NCBI RefSeq assembly: GCF_017811155.1
Contig: NZ_JACVCV010000002.1
Location: forward strand, 248,001-312,000
Length of the DNA: 64,000 nt
Source: Lunatimonas salinarum
GTDB taxonomy: Bacteria > Bacteroidota > Bacteroidia > Cytophagales > Cyclobacteriaceae
Direction of reading: 5' to 3'
The translations under genes were made by a program, and so were the position numbers. Below, piece by piece: positions 20,068-29,578 of this stretch. Below the pieces are notes generated by a model, which saw only the letters and a program-made list of their open reading frames with translations, made no database searches and was not told where the DNA came from. Position 1 is the stretch's first letter. The number at the start of each line of letters is the position of its first letter.

Positions 20068-21150
20068 TTATCTAAAGGTGATCACAAACTCCGCTCCCTC
20101 GTTTATGCGGCTTTTGAGGCTGATTTTACCCCCGAATGCTGTCACATGATTATGTATGAGGTATAAACCAATCCCATTGCTGTCCGGATGATCGGAAAAT
20201 TTCTGACGAAACCCAAAAAGTCTATCTTGTACTTTATCCATGTCAAACCCAATTCCATTGTCTGCTACAACCAATTCCTTCTTACCATCTTGGCACCTTG
20301 TCAAAATGCTTATGGTAAGATCCTCCTCCACCTTTCTGTACTTTACAGCGTTTGTAAGCAGGTTTAAAAGAATGCTGTACATAAAGAGCCTGTTAAAAGA
20401 AACAGACTCCCACGCCGAAAAATCCGTGGTTATGGCCGCTCCGGATGAACCCAACAAAGACTCAATCGACATAATCACTTCATCCACAATTTGGGGCACA
20501 TAAATAACTTCTTCCTTGACCTTCTGTGCATCGGCTTGCCCAAATTCGGCCAGGTAGTGGTCGAGTGTTTCCTTTAATTTCTTGACACTTAATCGCATCA
20601 TCTCCAAAAACTCTTCTGTTTCTCCCTCACTGATCTTTGTATGATCCAAGAGCTCAAATATCGAAAGCATGTTATTTACCGGAGCGCGAAGATCATGGGA
20701 AGCGGTATAGTTCGCATGCTTCATTTCTTCTATGACCCCTCCCAGCTTTTCGATGATGATATTGCGGTCTACTTCCTGTTGCTTTTTTGCAGAAATATCC
20801 TTTGCAATGGCATAAATCAGCTTTCTCTCCGGGATTGGAAACGAGGTCCACGATAACCACAGCACTTTGCCTGATTTGGTTAGGTAGCGGTTTTCGAAAT
20901 TTAGCAGTGGTTTCCCATAGCGAACATGATCTCTTCCCATCAATGTCGAGGCGCTGTCGTCATGAAAAACAAATGAGTCTATGGGGCTTTCAAGCAATTC
21001 TTGCTCAGAATACCCCATTAATTTTATCCATGAGGGGTTGAGCTTTTTAAAATACCCATCGTATCCAGCTATGCATAGCAAGTCCGGAGATTGCTGAAAA
21101 AATATGTTCAAATCGAATTCCGTCGTCATTCCCTCGCCACTGGTAACCAT
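20068..21150 (-). CDS. PAS-domain sensor histidine kinase
   Basis: A 360-residue cytoplasmic histidine kinase with an N-terminal PAS domain (SPDLLCIAGYDGYFKKLNPSW ... GKVLWLSWTSFPIPERKLIYAIAKDIS, residues about 15-120). The H-box is YTASHDLRAPVNNMLSIFEL and the ATPase motifs are LLTNAVKYRK, VADNGIGFDMDKV and GIGLYLIHNHV. The DLRAP-type H-box is common in Bacteroidota and cyanobacterial phytochrome-like kinases. No response regulator gene is nearby. Confidence 0.88.
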   Translation of the reverse strand: MVTSGEGMTTEFDLNIFFQQSPDLLCIAGYDGYFKKLNPSWIKLMGYSEQELLESPIDSFVFHDDSASTLMGRDHVRYGKPLLNFENRYLTKSGKVLWLSWTSFPIPERKLIYAIAKDISAKKQQEVDRNIIIEKLGGVIEEMKHANYTASHDLRAPVNNMLSIFELLDHTKISEGETEEFLEMMRLSVKKLKETLDHYLAEFGQADAQKVKEEVIYVPQIVDEVIMSIESLLGSSGAAITTDFSAWESVSFNRLFMYSILLNLLTNAVKYRKVEEDLTISILTRCQDGKKELVVADNGIGFDMDKVQDRLFGFRQKFSDHPDSNGIGLYLIHNHVTAFGGKISLKSRINEGAEFVITFR

Positions 21151-21358
21151 TTCCTTTTTGCTTTCGAAGAAGTCTTAAATTTAATCAAAAAATAGTGATT
21201 CATACTCATTTTGACTAACATTCGGGGAATTAGGTGTAATAAAAACCGGCTGACAGCATCCCCTGCCGGCGTGATGTATTTCGATACTTAGGGGTATTTT
21301 TTACGGTTTGCCAGTATATCTTCCAAAATTGCTTTTCAAATACCCAATCATTTCCCTT

Positions 21359-23650
21359 ATGTCAAAAAAATGGAAGTTGCTTTTACTGATATGGCTGCTA
21401 GGAGTTGGCACGTTAAAAGCACAAGAAAAACCCCTTTGGAGACCGGTAGAGGATAAGATTTACCTTCAAGAAAAATCAAAGGTAATACAGACCTTAACGC
21501 CGGTTCAACAAATCGCCCTTCACCAAAACCGGGCATTCGCATTGATTGAACACCAAATCCACGAGCTGCAAGGAGATACTTTTTGGAAATTACCTCAGTC
21601 ACCGCAAGGTGTGACCAAACTAAAAGTCTTGGGAGCCCATCTATTCGCCTTTGGGCCAGGCGGACTTTATAAGCTGGAGGAGAATGGTTGGAAAAAACTG
21701 GACGATAGATTCATCGTGGACATGTGTATGCACCTCTCTAATCCCCATGCTGCCACTGAGAACGAGCTATTTATACTTCAAAAAGAACAGCTCGTAAACA
21801 TCATGCCGGAAGGCGGGTACCTGTCTAGTGACATCACGATGGTGATGGAGGATGGGACACAGCTATTAGCGGATCCCGTTCAGCTGGGTCCTATTACCGC
21901 AATAGAAAGCTATGCAGGTACCCTCCACATCTTACGACCTGGACAGCTCGTTCAGCTCGCCGGTGCGGTGGTTAATGAACATCTAATAGATTGGGGAAGC
22001 CTGCCCTCAATCCACACACGGGAAATGCTTTCCCTAGGCAGCCGTTTGCTGATAAGTACTGAACGTGGATTGGGCGTGCTTCGGGGAGCTTCCATGAGTG
22101 GAATTCGAGGATCAGACGGCCTTCCGGTAGAAAACACCCGGCAACTCGTACGGGGATTTTCAGGAGATGTATGGATTGGAACTCCTCGGGGAGCCATCCG
22201 CATGACTGGACAAGAATGGCATTACTTTGGAGCAGACCATTGGCTTCCCGATAACCACGTAAACAGCATCGCTGTAGGAGACAGTACCGTTTACATTGCA
22301 ACCGACAAAGGGCTAGGAATAATCTCGTATGTGCCCTTCACCCTAGCCAAAAAAGCTGATCACTACGAACAATGGCTGGAGCATTGGGGACATAAGCGTC
22401 TTGGTTTTATCCACACCCTCTACGATTATAATGGCGAGTGGGTAAGAGAAATCAGCGACAACGACGGATCCCATACTGCTTCGTACCTCACTGCCATGAG
22501 CTACAAATACGCTGTCACCAAAGATGAAATAGCCAGAAGAGAGGCATCAGAAGCCTTCAAGGCAATGTGCTGGTTAGAGCGCATCACACCGATAGATGGA
22601 CTAATCGCACGTTCTATTTGGTCAAGAAAGGGCGACACAGGTAGAATAGGGAAACGCGGATCTGGAGGACTACCTGCCAAATGGAATGCTACGGCAGACA
22701 GCCTGTGGTACTGGAAGGGTGACGCTTCTAGCGACGAGATCATCGCGCACTTTTACTCAGTATCTCTGTTCCATGACCTCGCCGCTGATGCCGAAGAGAA
22801 GGCACTTGCTAAAGAACACCTCCGCCGGATCGCAGGATATATCATAGACAACGGTTGGGTATTGATTGACTACGACGGACAGCCTACACGATGGGGCAGA
22901 TGGAATCCGGAGTACCTACTTCGTCCCTACGGCTGGGAAGACCGGGGAGTAAACGGATTGGAGGCATTGGCATTTTCTTATGCAACCTATGCCCTTACCG
23001 GTGAAGAACGCTTCAAAAAAGGATATCAACAACTCATTGACTGGGGATATGCACAAAACACCATACGCCAGAAAAAGACGTTCCCCCCGTCCGAGATCGC
23101 ACCATGGGACGACAACCTTGCTTTTGAAGCTTACAATACCCTCCTACGCTATGAAAAGGATCCCGCCCGAAGGTCGATCTATCTACGCAGCTTGGAGCGA
23201 ACTTATGAGATCAAACGAATGGAACACATCCCATGGTTTAATTTCAGCTATGCAGCATTTACCGGAAATGACGCTGAATTAGAAGAAGCTGTACGGCATC
23301 TTCGAGAATGGACTTTGGACTGCATTGAACACAATTACCGAAATTCCCACCGAGACGACCTTTTCGTAGAGGATGGTTACACCTCCTACGAGGGTGGGCT
23401 CAAAGCCATCTCACCACGAGAAAAAAGTGTGACACGTGGGAGCAGAAGGGCAATCGTGCTCGATGGGGGAGTAAATAGCAAGCGTATCATGGAACCCGTT
23501 GGCTTCCTGCGTGATTATTGGATGGGCAGGTATTACGGTTTTATCAAAGCACCCGAGACTTCGGAAGAAGCCCTCCTAAAAGCAGATAACACACAAATGA
23601 AGGGGCAAGGAGCAAAACCCTATTCCGGATCTAACCGTCCTCACTTTTGA
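21359..23650 (+). CDS. secreted propeller plus alpha/alpha-barrel protein, function unknown
   Basis: A 763-residue protein starting at ATG 21359 (MSKKWKLLLLIWLLGVG), whose signal peptide ends near LKAQ. Residues about 25-325 consist of short repeats resembling a two-component-regulator-type beta-propeller, for example SLGSRLLISTERGLGVLRG and VGDSTVYIATDKGLGIIS. From about 340 to the end the protein is helical, with regular tryptophan and aspartate-rich turns (ERITPIDGLIARSIWSRKG, WGRWNPEYLLRPYGWEDRG, IAPWDDNLAFEAYNTLLRYEKDP) that suggest an alpha/alpha toroid as in many glycan-active enzymes. No kinase or DNA-binding part is present. I do not recognise the family; a carbohydrate-related enzyme or binding protein is a reasonable guess only. 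Confidence 0.7.
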   Translation: MSKKWKLLLLIWLLGVGTLKAQEKPLWRPVEDKIYLQEKSKVIQTLTPVQQIALHQNRAFALIEHQIHELQGDTFWKLPQSPQGVTKLKVLGAHLFAFGPGGLYKLEENGWKKLDDRFIVDMCMHLSNPHAATENELFILQKEQLVNIMPEGGYLSSDITMVMEDGTQLLADPVQLGPITAIESYAGTLHILRPGQLVQLAGAVVNEHLIDWGSLPSIHTREMLSLGSRLLISTERGLGVLRGASMSGIRGSDGLPVENTRQLVRGFSGDVWIGTPRGAIRMTGQEWHYFGADHWLPDNHVNSIAVGDSTVYIATDKGLGIISYVPFTLAKKADHYEQWLEHWGHKRLGFIHTLYDYNGEWVREISDNDGSHTASYLTAMSYKYAVTKDEIARREASEAFKAMCWLERITPIDGLIARSIWSRKGDTGRIGKRGSGGLPAKWNATADSLWYWKGDASSDEIIAHFYSVSLFHDLAADAEEKALAKEHLRRIAGYIIDNGWVLIDYDGQPTRWGRWNPEYLLRPYGWEDRGVNGLEALAFSYATYALTGEERFKKGYQQLIDWGYAQNTIRQKKTFPPSEIAPWDDNLAFEAYNTLLRYEKDPARRSIYLRSLERTYEIKRMEHIPWFNFSYAAFTGNDAELEEAVRHLREWTLDCIEHNYRNSHRDDLFVEDGYTSYEGGLKAISPREKSVTRGSRRAIVLDGGVNSKRIMEPVGFLRDYWMGRYYGFIKAPETSEEALLKADNTQMKGQGAKPYSGSNRPHF

Positions 23651-24093
23651 CTCATAAACAGCTCATTTAACCTCTACGCTTACCAGGTGATTGTTCCAAG
23701 GTCAAACGAGCGTACTTTACACGCTTGTTTGGCCGATTGCCTTCCCAGAAATTTTCCATCGAACTTAGAAGGCCTGCGATCAATCGATTTTAAACCTCAC
23801 AATGCACTTGAAATCGAGCACGACGCAAGCGACACACGGAGGGCTGCCCCGATGGCTATCGGGGAATTCGTGCGACCTGCCTGCCGGTAGGCAGGGATTC
23901 CATCTGACCGATTAAGAACAAATTATAAACAGGTGAAAATCACTTACTGGCGATTCCATCCGGAAACTTCGGAACTATTTCCGGAGCTGAAACTATCTTT
24001 GTAGGTTATTACCCCGTGTAGTATTCAATCTTCTAAAAAAACAAATACACCCTAATTATACACCATTGGAAAGTTCATTCTGAAAAAACCTCA
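23651..24093. other. 443-bp gene-free stretch with GC-rich palindromes
   Basis: No convincing gene is present. The stretch contains CCCCGAT..ATCGGGG (about 23849-23866), a near-perfect palindrome, and CCTGCCTGCCGGTAGGCAGG (about 23878-23897), another. The minus strand has a short open frame without a start codon that ends in VRSFDLGTITW at about 23687. This may be a gene relic or part of an interspersed repeat; a related but poorer GTAGGCAGGGAAT piece occurs near 38501-38513. Confidence 0.45.
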
Positions 24094-25428
24094 TTAGGAT
24101 TCCTTTTCGCTTAAACCCGGTACGACTACAGATTCAGCAATTTTACCGAGGGCATGCACCAATCTATCGAGATCTGCCAGGCTAGTATAAACGTGCGGAG
24201 AAACCCGCACACAATCAATGTTGTGGTAAACAATGGAAGTAGTATGGATCCGGTAATCATTCAATAAAACATTTCCCAATTGAGCAGTTTTCATCCCTTC
24301 GACCGAAACACCCGCAATCGCACAACTAAACTCCCTTTTAAGCGACGTGTGCAGCTTTACGCCAGGTATCTGTAAGGCCTTTTCAGCCCAATAATTTTTC
24401 AAAAACCTAACCCGTTCTTCCTTCCGCTTACTGCCGATGGAATTGTGGAAATTCAGTGCCTCTCCGATTCCCTGCTCTATAGGAAAAGAACGGGTTCCAA
24501 GGGATTCAAATTTTCGGATATCACTACTCCTGGGGTTTCCATTGCATAATAGCGGCCAAACCTTGGAAATCTTCTCCCTTTTTATCCAAAGCATACCACT
24601 ACCAATGGGAGCAGAAAGGTACTTATGCAGGCTGGTGCCAAAATAATCCGCCTCCAGATCGGGGATTCGAAAATCCAACAAGCCAAAAGAATGAGCCCCG
24701 TCCACTATCACTTCAATTCCCCGCTCGTGAGCCATGCGGCAGATCTTTTTCACCGGCATGATCTGTCCTACCCAATTCACCACATGAGTGACATGGATAA
24801 TCTTGGTCTTTGAGGTAATGGCCTCACGGAATTTGAATACGATCTGATCTTCGTCTTCGATGGGGAAATCAAAACTCAGCCGCTTATAAATGATCCCTTC
24901 CCTTTCCGCCCGCTGCGCCCATGCCTGCATCATATTGGGATAGTCTTGATAGCTACCGATCACCTCATCGCCACGCTGAAGATCCAACCCAAAAATCACC
25001 GTGTTCAATGCCTCTGTAGCATTCCGGTTTACGGCTATTTCGTCAGCCTCACATCCCGCCAAAAGCGCTAACTTATCACGCAGTGGTTCCCTGCCCTGAT
25101 CTAATATCCGCCACATGTAGTACGATGGCGCTTGATTTGAGAGTAGATTGTAGCGTTCCACAGCTTGCTGCACCACCAAAGGAGAAGGGGACACCCCCCC
25201 GTTGTTCAAGTTCAGGACTGGGGAAGAACTCGCTGTGTAGGCGCGCTGAATATGACTCCAATAATCCTCATTTTCCGCAAGCTCCACCGGAGAGAGGCCT
25301 TGGCAAAAAGCATCCATATCGCGCCACTCTTCCGCATGTAATTGGTCAAACAGGTTTGTGGCAGAAAATGCTCCGGTGAGAGCAAGTGCTTTCTTAACAA
25401 ACGATCGGCGGTTTTCGGAATTCTTCAT
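24094..25428 (-). CDS. secreted class V aminotransferase-fold PLP enzyme
   Basis: A 444-residue fold-type I PLP enzyme of the class V (NifS/isopenicillin-N-epimerase-like) group. The start at 25428 (MKNSENRRSFVKKALALTGA) gives a twin-arginine-like signal, RRSFVKK followed by a hydrophobic segment, so export through Tat with cofactor bound is likely. Core motifs are NRNATEALNTVIFGL (cofactor phosphate region), VDGAHSFGLLDF (Asp for the pyridine nitrogen) and FGTSLHKYLSAPIGSGML with the Schiff-base Lys. The reaction cannot be assigned; epimerase, desulfurase or lyase activity is possible. It lies downstream of a sulfatase gene on the same strand (246-bp gap). Confidence 0.8.
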   Translation of the reverse strand: MKNSENRRSFVKKALALTGAFSATNLFDQLHAEEWRDMDAFCQGLSPVELAENEDYWSHIQRAYTASSSPVLNLNNGGVSPSPLVVQQAVERYNLLSNQAPSYYMWRILDQGREPLRDKLALLAGCEADEIAVNRNATEALNTVIFGLDLQRGDEVIGSYQDYPNMMQAWAQRAEREGIIYKRLSFDFPIEDEDQIVFKFREAITSKTKIIHVTHVVNWVGQIMPVKKICRMAHERGIEVIVDGAHSFGLLDFRIPDLEADYFGTSLHKYLSAPIGSGMLWIKREKISKVWPLLCNGNPRSSDIRKFESLGTRSFPIEQGIGEALNFHNSIGSKRKEERVRFLKNYWAEKALQIPGVKLHTSLKREFSCAIAGVSVEGMKTAQLGNVLLNDYRIHTTSIVYHNIDCVRVSPHVYTSLADLDRLVHALGKIAESVVVPGLSEKES

Positions 25429-25674
25429 CGTCCAATGATTAAATAGATAGTTAAAAACGTAGTAAATAACGTATAAAATTATGGACTTTGGGCTTATTGA
25501 GAAATAAAAGTAACCCAAAGCAGCCCTTTTTGCAAAAATTGATCCTCAAACTGTGGACAGAATACAACACCTGTCTGAGAATGGGATAAACGGAGTGATT
25601 GGTAGATAGACGGAACCAATCGGCACAGAAAAACAAGAAACCAACGCCGCATACTCCTCATCCCCTAAACCATT

Positions 25675-27141
25675 CTATGGCTTTTCTCCAAAATACCGCT
25701 TAAGTATGTATTCCGGCTGCCATTGATCGGGCTTTCTTACCAACGTATCCGGGTCATAGGCTGTGGGTTTGACTTTAGCTGCAGTCAACGGATGATTGTC
25801 CCCATAATCCTCCTGCCACACGGTCATGAGTTTCATCAGTCGATCCAAGGTGCCTGCATGCGTACCAGACGCTGCCAGATTATTCAATTCCAAAGGATCA
25901 TTTTCCAAATCGAAAAGCTGGGTATAATCCCGCTCAGGATAGCGAATGAGCTTCCATCGCTCATCCCTCACCGCCCTGACGGTATGCCGATATGCCGTAA
26001 ATAAAGAATTTCTAACCTGTTGCTGGGTACCCTGGATGACTGGAACCAAACTCTCTCCCTCTACCTGATCGGAGACAGGTACACCCGTCAATTCAGCGAG
26101 TGTGGGATAGATATCGTGTATGTAGGCGAATGCATCAAACGCCTGATTCACTGCCACTCCGGGCCCTTTGATAACCAAGGGTACCTTGGTAGAATGCTCG
26201 TAGAGGCTTTGCTTTCCTAGTAAGCCATGGCTACCGGCTGCTAGTCCATTATCTGCGGCATAGACGATGATGGTATTATCATATTGACCGTTATCTTTTA
26301 GCGTCTGTATTATTCTGCCTATCTGATTGTCTAGATGGGTGATCAATGCGTAATAGTCTGAGAGAATCATTTGGATGACCTCGGGACGCCTGGGCCACCC
26401 GGTAAGATTCTCATCCCTTACGGTCAATTGATCAAACTCAAATGGGTGATGGGGCATGTAATTACCCGGCAACGGCAACGTACCGTCCGGGTAGTAGTTG
26501 TAGTAAGATACCTCGGGCGAATAAGGGTCGTGGGGAGCAGTAAACGCTACATAACAAAAGAAAGGTTTGTCCGGCTGATTTTTTGAGTGATCAGTCAGAA
26601 AATCAATGGCCGTTTGAGCAAAAACATCCGTGGAGTATCCTTTCTTAATAGGATCTCCGAGCCTGCCGTCGGCTCCAAAATCTCTTAGATTGATGCCATA
26701 GTGATCTGCCATACCTCCTAGGTAGACGTTTTTCCCATAATGAAAACTGGCCTCAAAAGCTTCCTTTTCATTGTGCCACTTTCCGGTACCATAGGTAGTA
26801 TACCCTGCCTCTGCAAAGGCCATGGGCATGGTGTGTACCCCAGCCAGTCGGTCATATACCCGGAAAAAATTCATCCCACTCATCAACATAGCCCTACTTG
26901 CCATACAAATCGCACCGTGATGTCCTCCCATAACATAGGCATTCGTAAAACGGCTGCCCTCTCGGGCCAATTGATCAATGTTTGGGGTACGGATGTACGG
27001 ATTTCCTGAAATCCCTAAGCCATCCGCCCGTTGGTCATCGGCAAATAAGAAAAGTACATTTGGCTTTTGCACCGGCATATCGGGTGTACTAAGCAGACTT
27101 TGGGCCAAAGCCCAAAAAAGAAAAACAACGGATGCATGCAT
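25675..27141 (-). CDS. secreted sulfatase (CxAxR type)
   Basis: A 488-residue sulfatase with an N-terminal signal peptide (VVFLFWALAQSLLST). Metal-site residues are in NVLFLFADDQRADG. The modified-cysteine motif is Cys79-Met-Ala-Ser-Arg83, a CxAxR form of the usual CxPxR in which Cys becomes formylglycine; the following AMLMSG fits the family. The second metal site is IIVYAADNGLAAGSHGLLGKQ. Members of this group cut sulfate from sulfated carbohydrates such as algal polysaccharides. It is divergent from another sulfatase at 27409. Confidence 0.9.
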   Translation of the reverse strand: MHASVVFLFWALAQSLLSTPDMPVQKPNVLFLFADDQRADGLGISGNPYIRTPNIDQLAREGSRFTNAYVMGGHHGAICMASRAMLMSGMNFFRVYDRLAGVHTMPMAFAEAGYTTYGTGKWHNEKEAFEASFHYGKNVYLGGMADHYGINLRDFGADGRLGDPIKKGYSTDVFAQTAIDFLTDHSKNQPDKPFFCYVAFTAPHDPYSPEVSYYNYYPDGTLPLPGNYMPHHPFEFDQLTVRDENLTGWPRRPEVIQMILSDYYALITHLDNQIGRIIQTLKDNGQYDNTIIVYAADNGLAAGSHGLLGKQSLYEHSTKVPLVIKGPGVAVNQAFDAFAYIHDIYPTLAELTGVPVSDQVEGESLVPVIQGTQQQVRNSLFTAYRHTVRAVRDERWKLIRYPERDYTQLFDLENDPLELNNLAASGTHAGTLDRLMKLMTVWQEDYGDNHPLTAAKVKPTAYDPDTLVRKPDQWQPEYILKRYFGEKP

Positions 27142-27408
27142 TGATCAATAATTCAATTGTGAAAATAGGAGCCGTAATAGATTGCCCATTGGCTATCTAA
27201 GGTAACTACCATTATCCTATCCACCAAAAGAGGTCAATAGATTTGTTTGAATTAGGTATGTTTTCATTATCCTGTAATGAAAATCTGCAAATAATCCATT
27301 TACTTTGCTCTTTGTCCAAAGGCTCTAAATACGACAGCCAAATTCAACACAAGCAAGCCACCCTGGCAACCAATTACATCCCATCATCAAGTTTAAAAAA
27401 CCTTTTAC

Positions 27409-29097
27409 ATGCAAAAACTCACCCATACCCTATTGGTTCTCACACTTTTTTTGCAATTTTCCTGCAACCAGAAGGACCCTGACCAGCAATCGAAAAGACC
27501 AAATATAGTCTTTATCATGTCAGATGACCACGCCTATCAGGCCATATCCGCCTACGACAATAGACTGATTGAAACGCCAAATATTGACCGAATTGCTAAA
27601 ATGGGCATCTTGTTTACGAATGCCTCCGTTACAAACTCAATCTGCGCACCATCTAGGGCAACCATACTAACGGGAAAGCATAGTCACATTAATGGAAAAG
27701 TAGACAACCATTTCCCTTTTGACACCACCAATGTCACCTTTCCGCAACTGCTGCATGAGGCCGGCTATCAAACGGCTATGTTTGGAAAGTTGCACTTTGG
27801 CAACAATCCAAAAGGCTTTGACCAATTTAAAATATTGCCTGGACAGGGCGCTTACTACAACCCCGACTTCATCACCAAAGAGGAAGGCACCGTGCGCGTG
27901 GAAGGTTATGTAACGGATATTATCACCGACATGACGCTGGATTGGTTGGAAAACGACCGAAAAGAAGACCAACCATTTTTGCTAATGTACCTGCATAAGG
28001 CGCCGCACCGGGAATGGCTTATGGCAGAACGACACGTTGAAGACTTTACACGTCGCACGTTTCCCGAGCCTCCCACCTTATTCGACGATTACGCTGGTCG
28101 GGGCAGGCCAGCTAGGGAAGCAGAAATGAATCTGCTTACCGACATGCATTGGGCGGGAGATTCAAAAATTTACCCCGAGGTCATGGACGAATTGGGGATC
28201 GAAGGGACTTCAAGCTGGGACAAGGAAGCCTTTGACCGGGAAGTGGGGCGAATGAATGAAACGCAGCGTGCCAAATGGGATGCCGCCTACCGCGTGATCA
28301 ACGAAGAATTTAAAAAAGCCTACCCCTCCATGACACCGGAGGAACAAATGAAATGGCGCTACCAGCGGTATATGCAGGATTATTTGGGAACCATTCAATC
28401 GGTAGATGAAAATGTGGGAAGGGTGCTCGACTACTTAGATGAAAACGGTCTGATGGAAAACACCATCATCGTATACACCTCCGATCAGGGCTTTTACCTA
28501 GGCGAACACGGATGGTACGATAAACGATTTGTATACAATGAATCCTTCAAGACCCCGCTACTGATGGCTTGGCCTGGCAAAACTCCTCAAGGCATTCGCT
28601 CAGATGCCTTGGTACAAAACCTGGATTTTGCCCAAACCTTCTTGGAGGCGGCCCAACTGACTCCCCCGGCAGATATGCAGGGCCAAAGCCTAATGCCCTT
28701 TCTCACGGGAACGGGTGAGGATTGGCAGCGGGACGCCGTGTATTACCATTACTACGAATACCCCTCCATCCACATGGTAAAGCGCCACTATGCGATCATT
28801 ACCAAAGAATATAAGTTGGTGCATTATTACTTCGACACCGATGAATGGGAACTGATCGACCGGAAAAACGACCCCCACGAATTAAAAAATGTATACGAAG
28901 ATCCTGCCTATTCGGAGATTCGGAAAACACTGCACGAAAAACTCGATGCGCTAAGGGAAAAATACGGGGACAATTCGCAAATAAGCCAGCAATACATCGA
29001 TGAATATTTGGACTTCTTGGAAGAACGCAGAGGGTATGCCGGAGCAAAAGACACTACCTTGGTAAACAAGATATTCCAGAACAGAAACAGAAATTGA
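27409..29097 (+). CDS. sulfatase lipoprotein (CxPxR type)
   Basis: A 562-residue sulfatase with a lipoprotein signal, lipobox LQFSC and lipidated Cys19, so it is probably anchored to a membrane. Metal ligands are in IVFIMSDDHAYQAISAYD. The catalytic motif is Cys79-Ala-Pro-Ser-Arg83 followed by ATILTGK, the classical formylglycine signature. The second site is IIVYTSDQGFYLGEHGWYDKR. An insert of about 100 residues (near 200-310, containing VINEEFKKAYPSMTPEEQMKW) is typical of Bacteroidota and Planctomycete S1 sulfatases. No formylglycine-generating enzyme gene is in the window, so activation must come from elsewhere. Confidence 0.92.
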   Translation: MQKLTHTLLVLTLFLQFSCNQKDPDQQSKRPNIVFIMSDDHAYQAISAYDNRLIETPNIDRIAKMGILFTNASVTNSICAPSRATILTGKHSHINGKVDNHFPFDTTNVTFPQLLHEAGYQTAMFGKLHFGNNPKGFDQFKILPGQGAYYNPDFITKEEGTVRVEGYVTDIITDMTLDWLENDRKEDQPFLLMYLHKAPHREWLMAERHVEDFTRRTFPEPPTLFDDYAGRGRPAREAEMNLLTDMHWAGDSKIYPEVMDELGIEGTSSWDKEAFDREVGRMNETQRAKWDAAYRVINEEFKKAYPSMTPEEQMKWRYQRYMQDYLGTIQSVDENVGRVLDYLDENGLMENTIIVYTSDQGFYLGEHGWYDKRFVYNESFKTPLLMAWPGKTPQGIRSDALVQNLDFAQTFLEAAQLTPPADMQGQSLMPFLTGTGEDWQRDAVYYHYYEYPSIHMVKRHYAIITKEYKLVHYYFDTDEWELIDRKNDPHELKNVYEDPAYSEIRKTLHEKLDALREKYGDNSQISQQYIDEYLDFLEERRGYAGAKDTTLVNKIFQNRNRN

Positions 29098-29106
29098 TGT
29101 TTATCA

Positions 29107-29145
29107 ATTGGATGCACTACCTCGACCGACGGTGGTGCATCCAAT
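29107..29145. terminator. strong stem-loop between sulfatase and DUF805 genes
   Basis: ATTGGATGCAC (29107-29117) pairs perfectly with GTGCATCCAAT (29135-29145). It sits 10 bp after the sulfatase stop, between convergent genes. Neither side has a long T tract, so it may be a weak or RNA-stabilising terminator. Confidence 0.5.
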
Positions 29146-29197
29146 AATAAATCACCGTAAAACCAAACTATCTACCAAGGAAGGTCATTGGCCTTAC

Positions 29198-29578
29198 TCA
29201 CACTTCCAACGCAAGTACCGCTTTTGGATCACTGCCGTATTTGTTTTCTCCAGAGTTACCTTCCGTCACCAACAATACCAACAGCCAAATCCCCCCTACC
29301 ACGGGAATCAATGCGACCAAAAACATCCAGCCGCTCTTTCCGATATCATGTAGGCGCCTTACGACCACCGCCAATCCCGGTACAAAAACAGCTAATACAT
29401 AAATAAAATAAAAGGCTCCATAAGGAAGTCCTTCAATCGTTAATCCCATCATATTGTCCAAAAAGATGGCGCAAAAAGCAAAAATCAAATTAAACAATGC
29501 AAACATCCAATATTCTTTTCTTCTTGCCCTTCCGCTGAAATCAGCGTACTGTCTTAATACTTTCAAATACCATTTCAT
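29198..29578 (-). CDS. DUF805 small membrane protein
   Basis: A 126-residue inner-membrane protein with four hydrophobic segments. Family markers are YADFSGRARRKEYWMFALFN at residues 11-30, VRRLHDIGKSGWMFL at about 84-98 and the acidic/glycine C-terminus TEGNSGENKYGSDPK. DUF805 proteins are common and uncharacterised. It is a single gene, convergent with the sulfatase. Confidence 0.92.
   Translation of the reverse strand: MKWYLKVLRQYADFSGRARRKEYWMFALFNLIFAFCAIFLDNMMGLTIEGLPYGAFYFIYVLAVFVPGLAVVVRRLHDIGKSGWMFLVALIPVVGGIWLLVLLVTEGNSGENKYGSDPKAVLALEV

Noticed and set aside
23687-23890. A 67-codon plus-strand frame in the gap after the propeller protein.
   Set aside because: The composition is not protein-like and it covers GC-rich palindromes.
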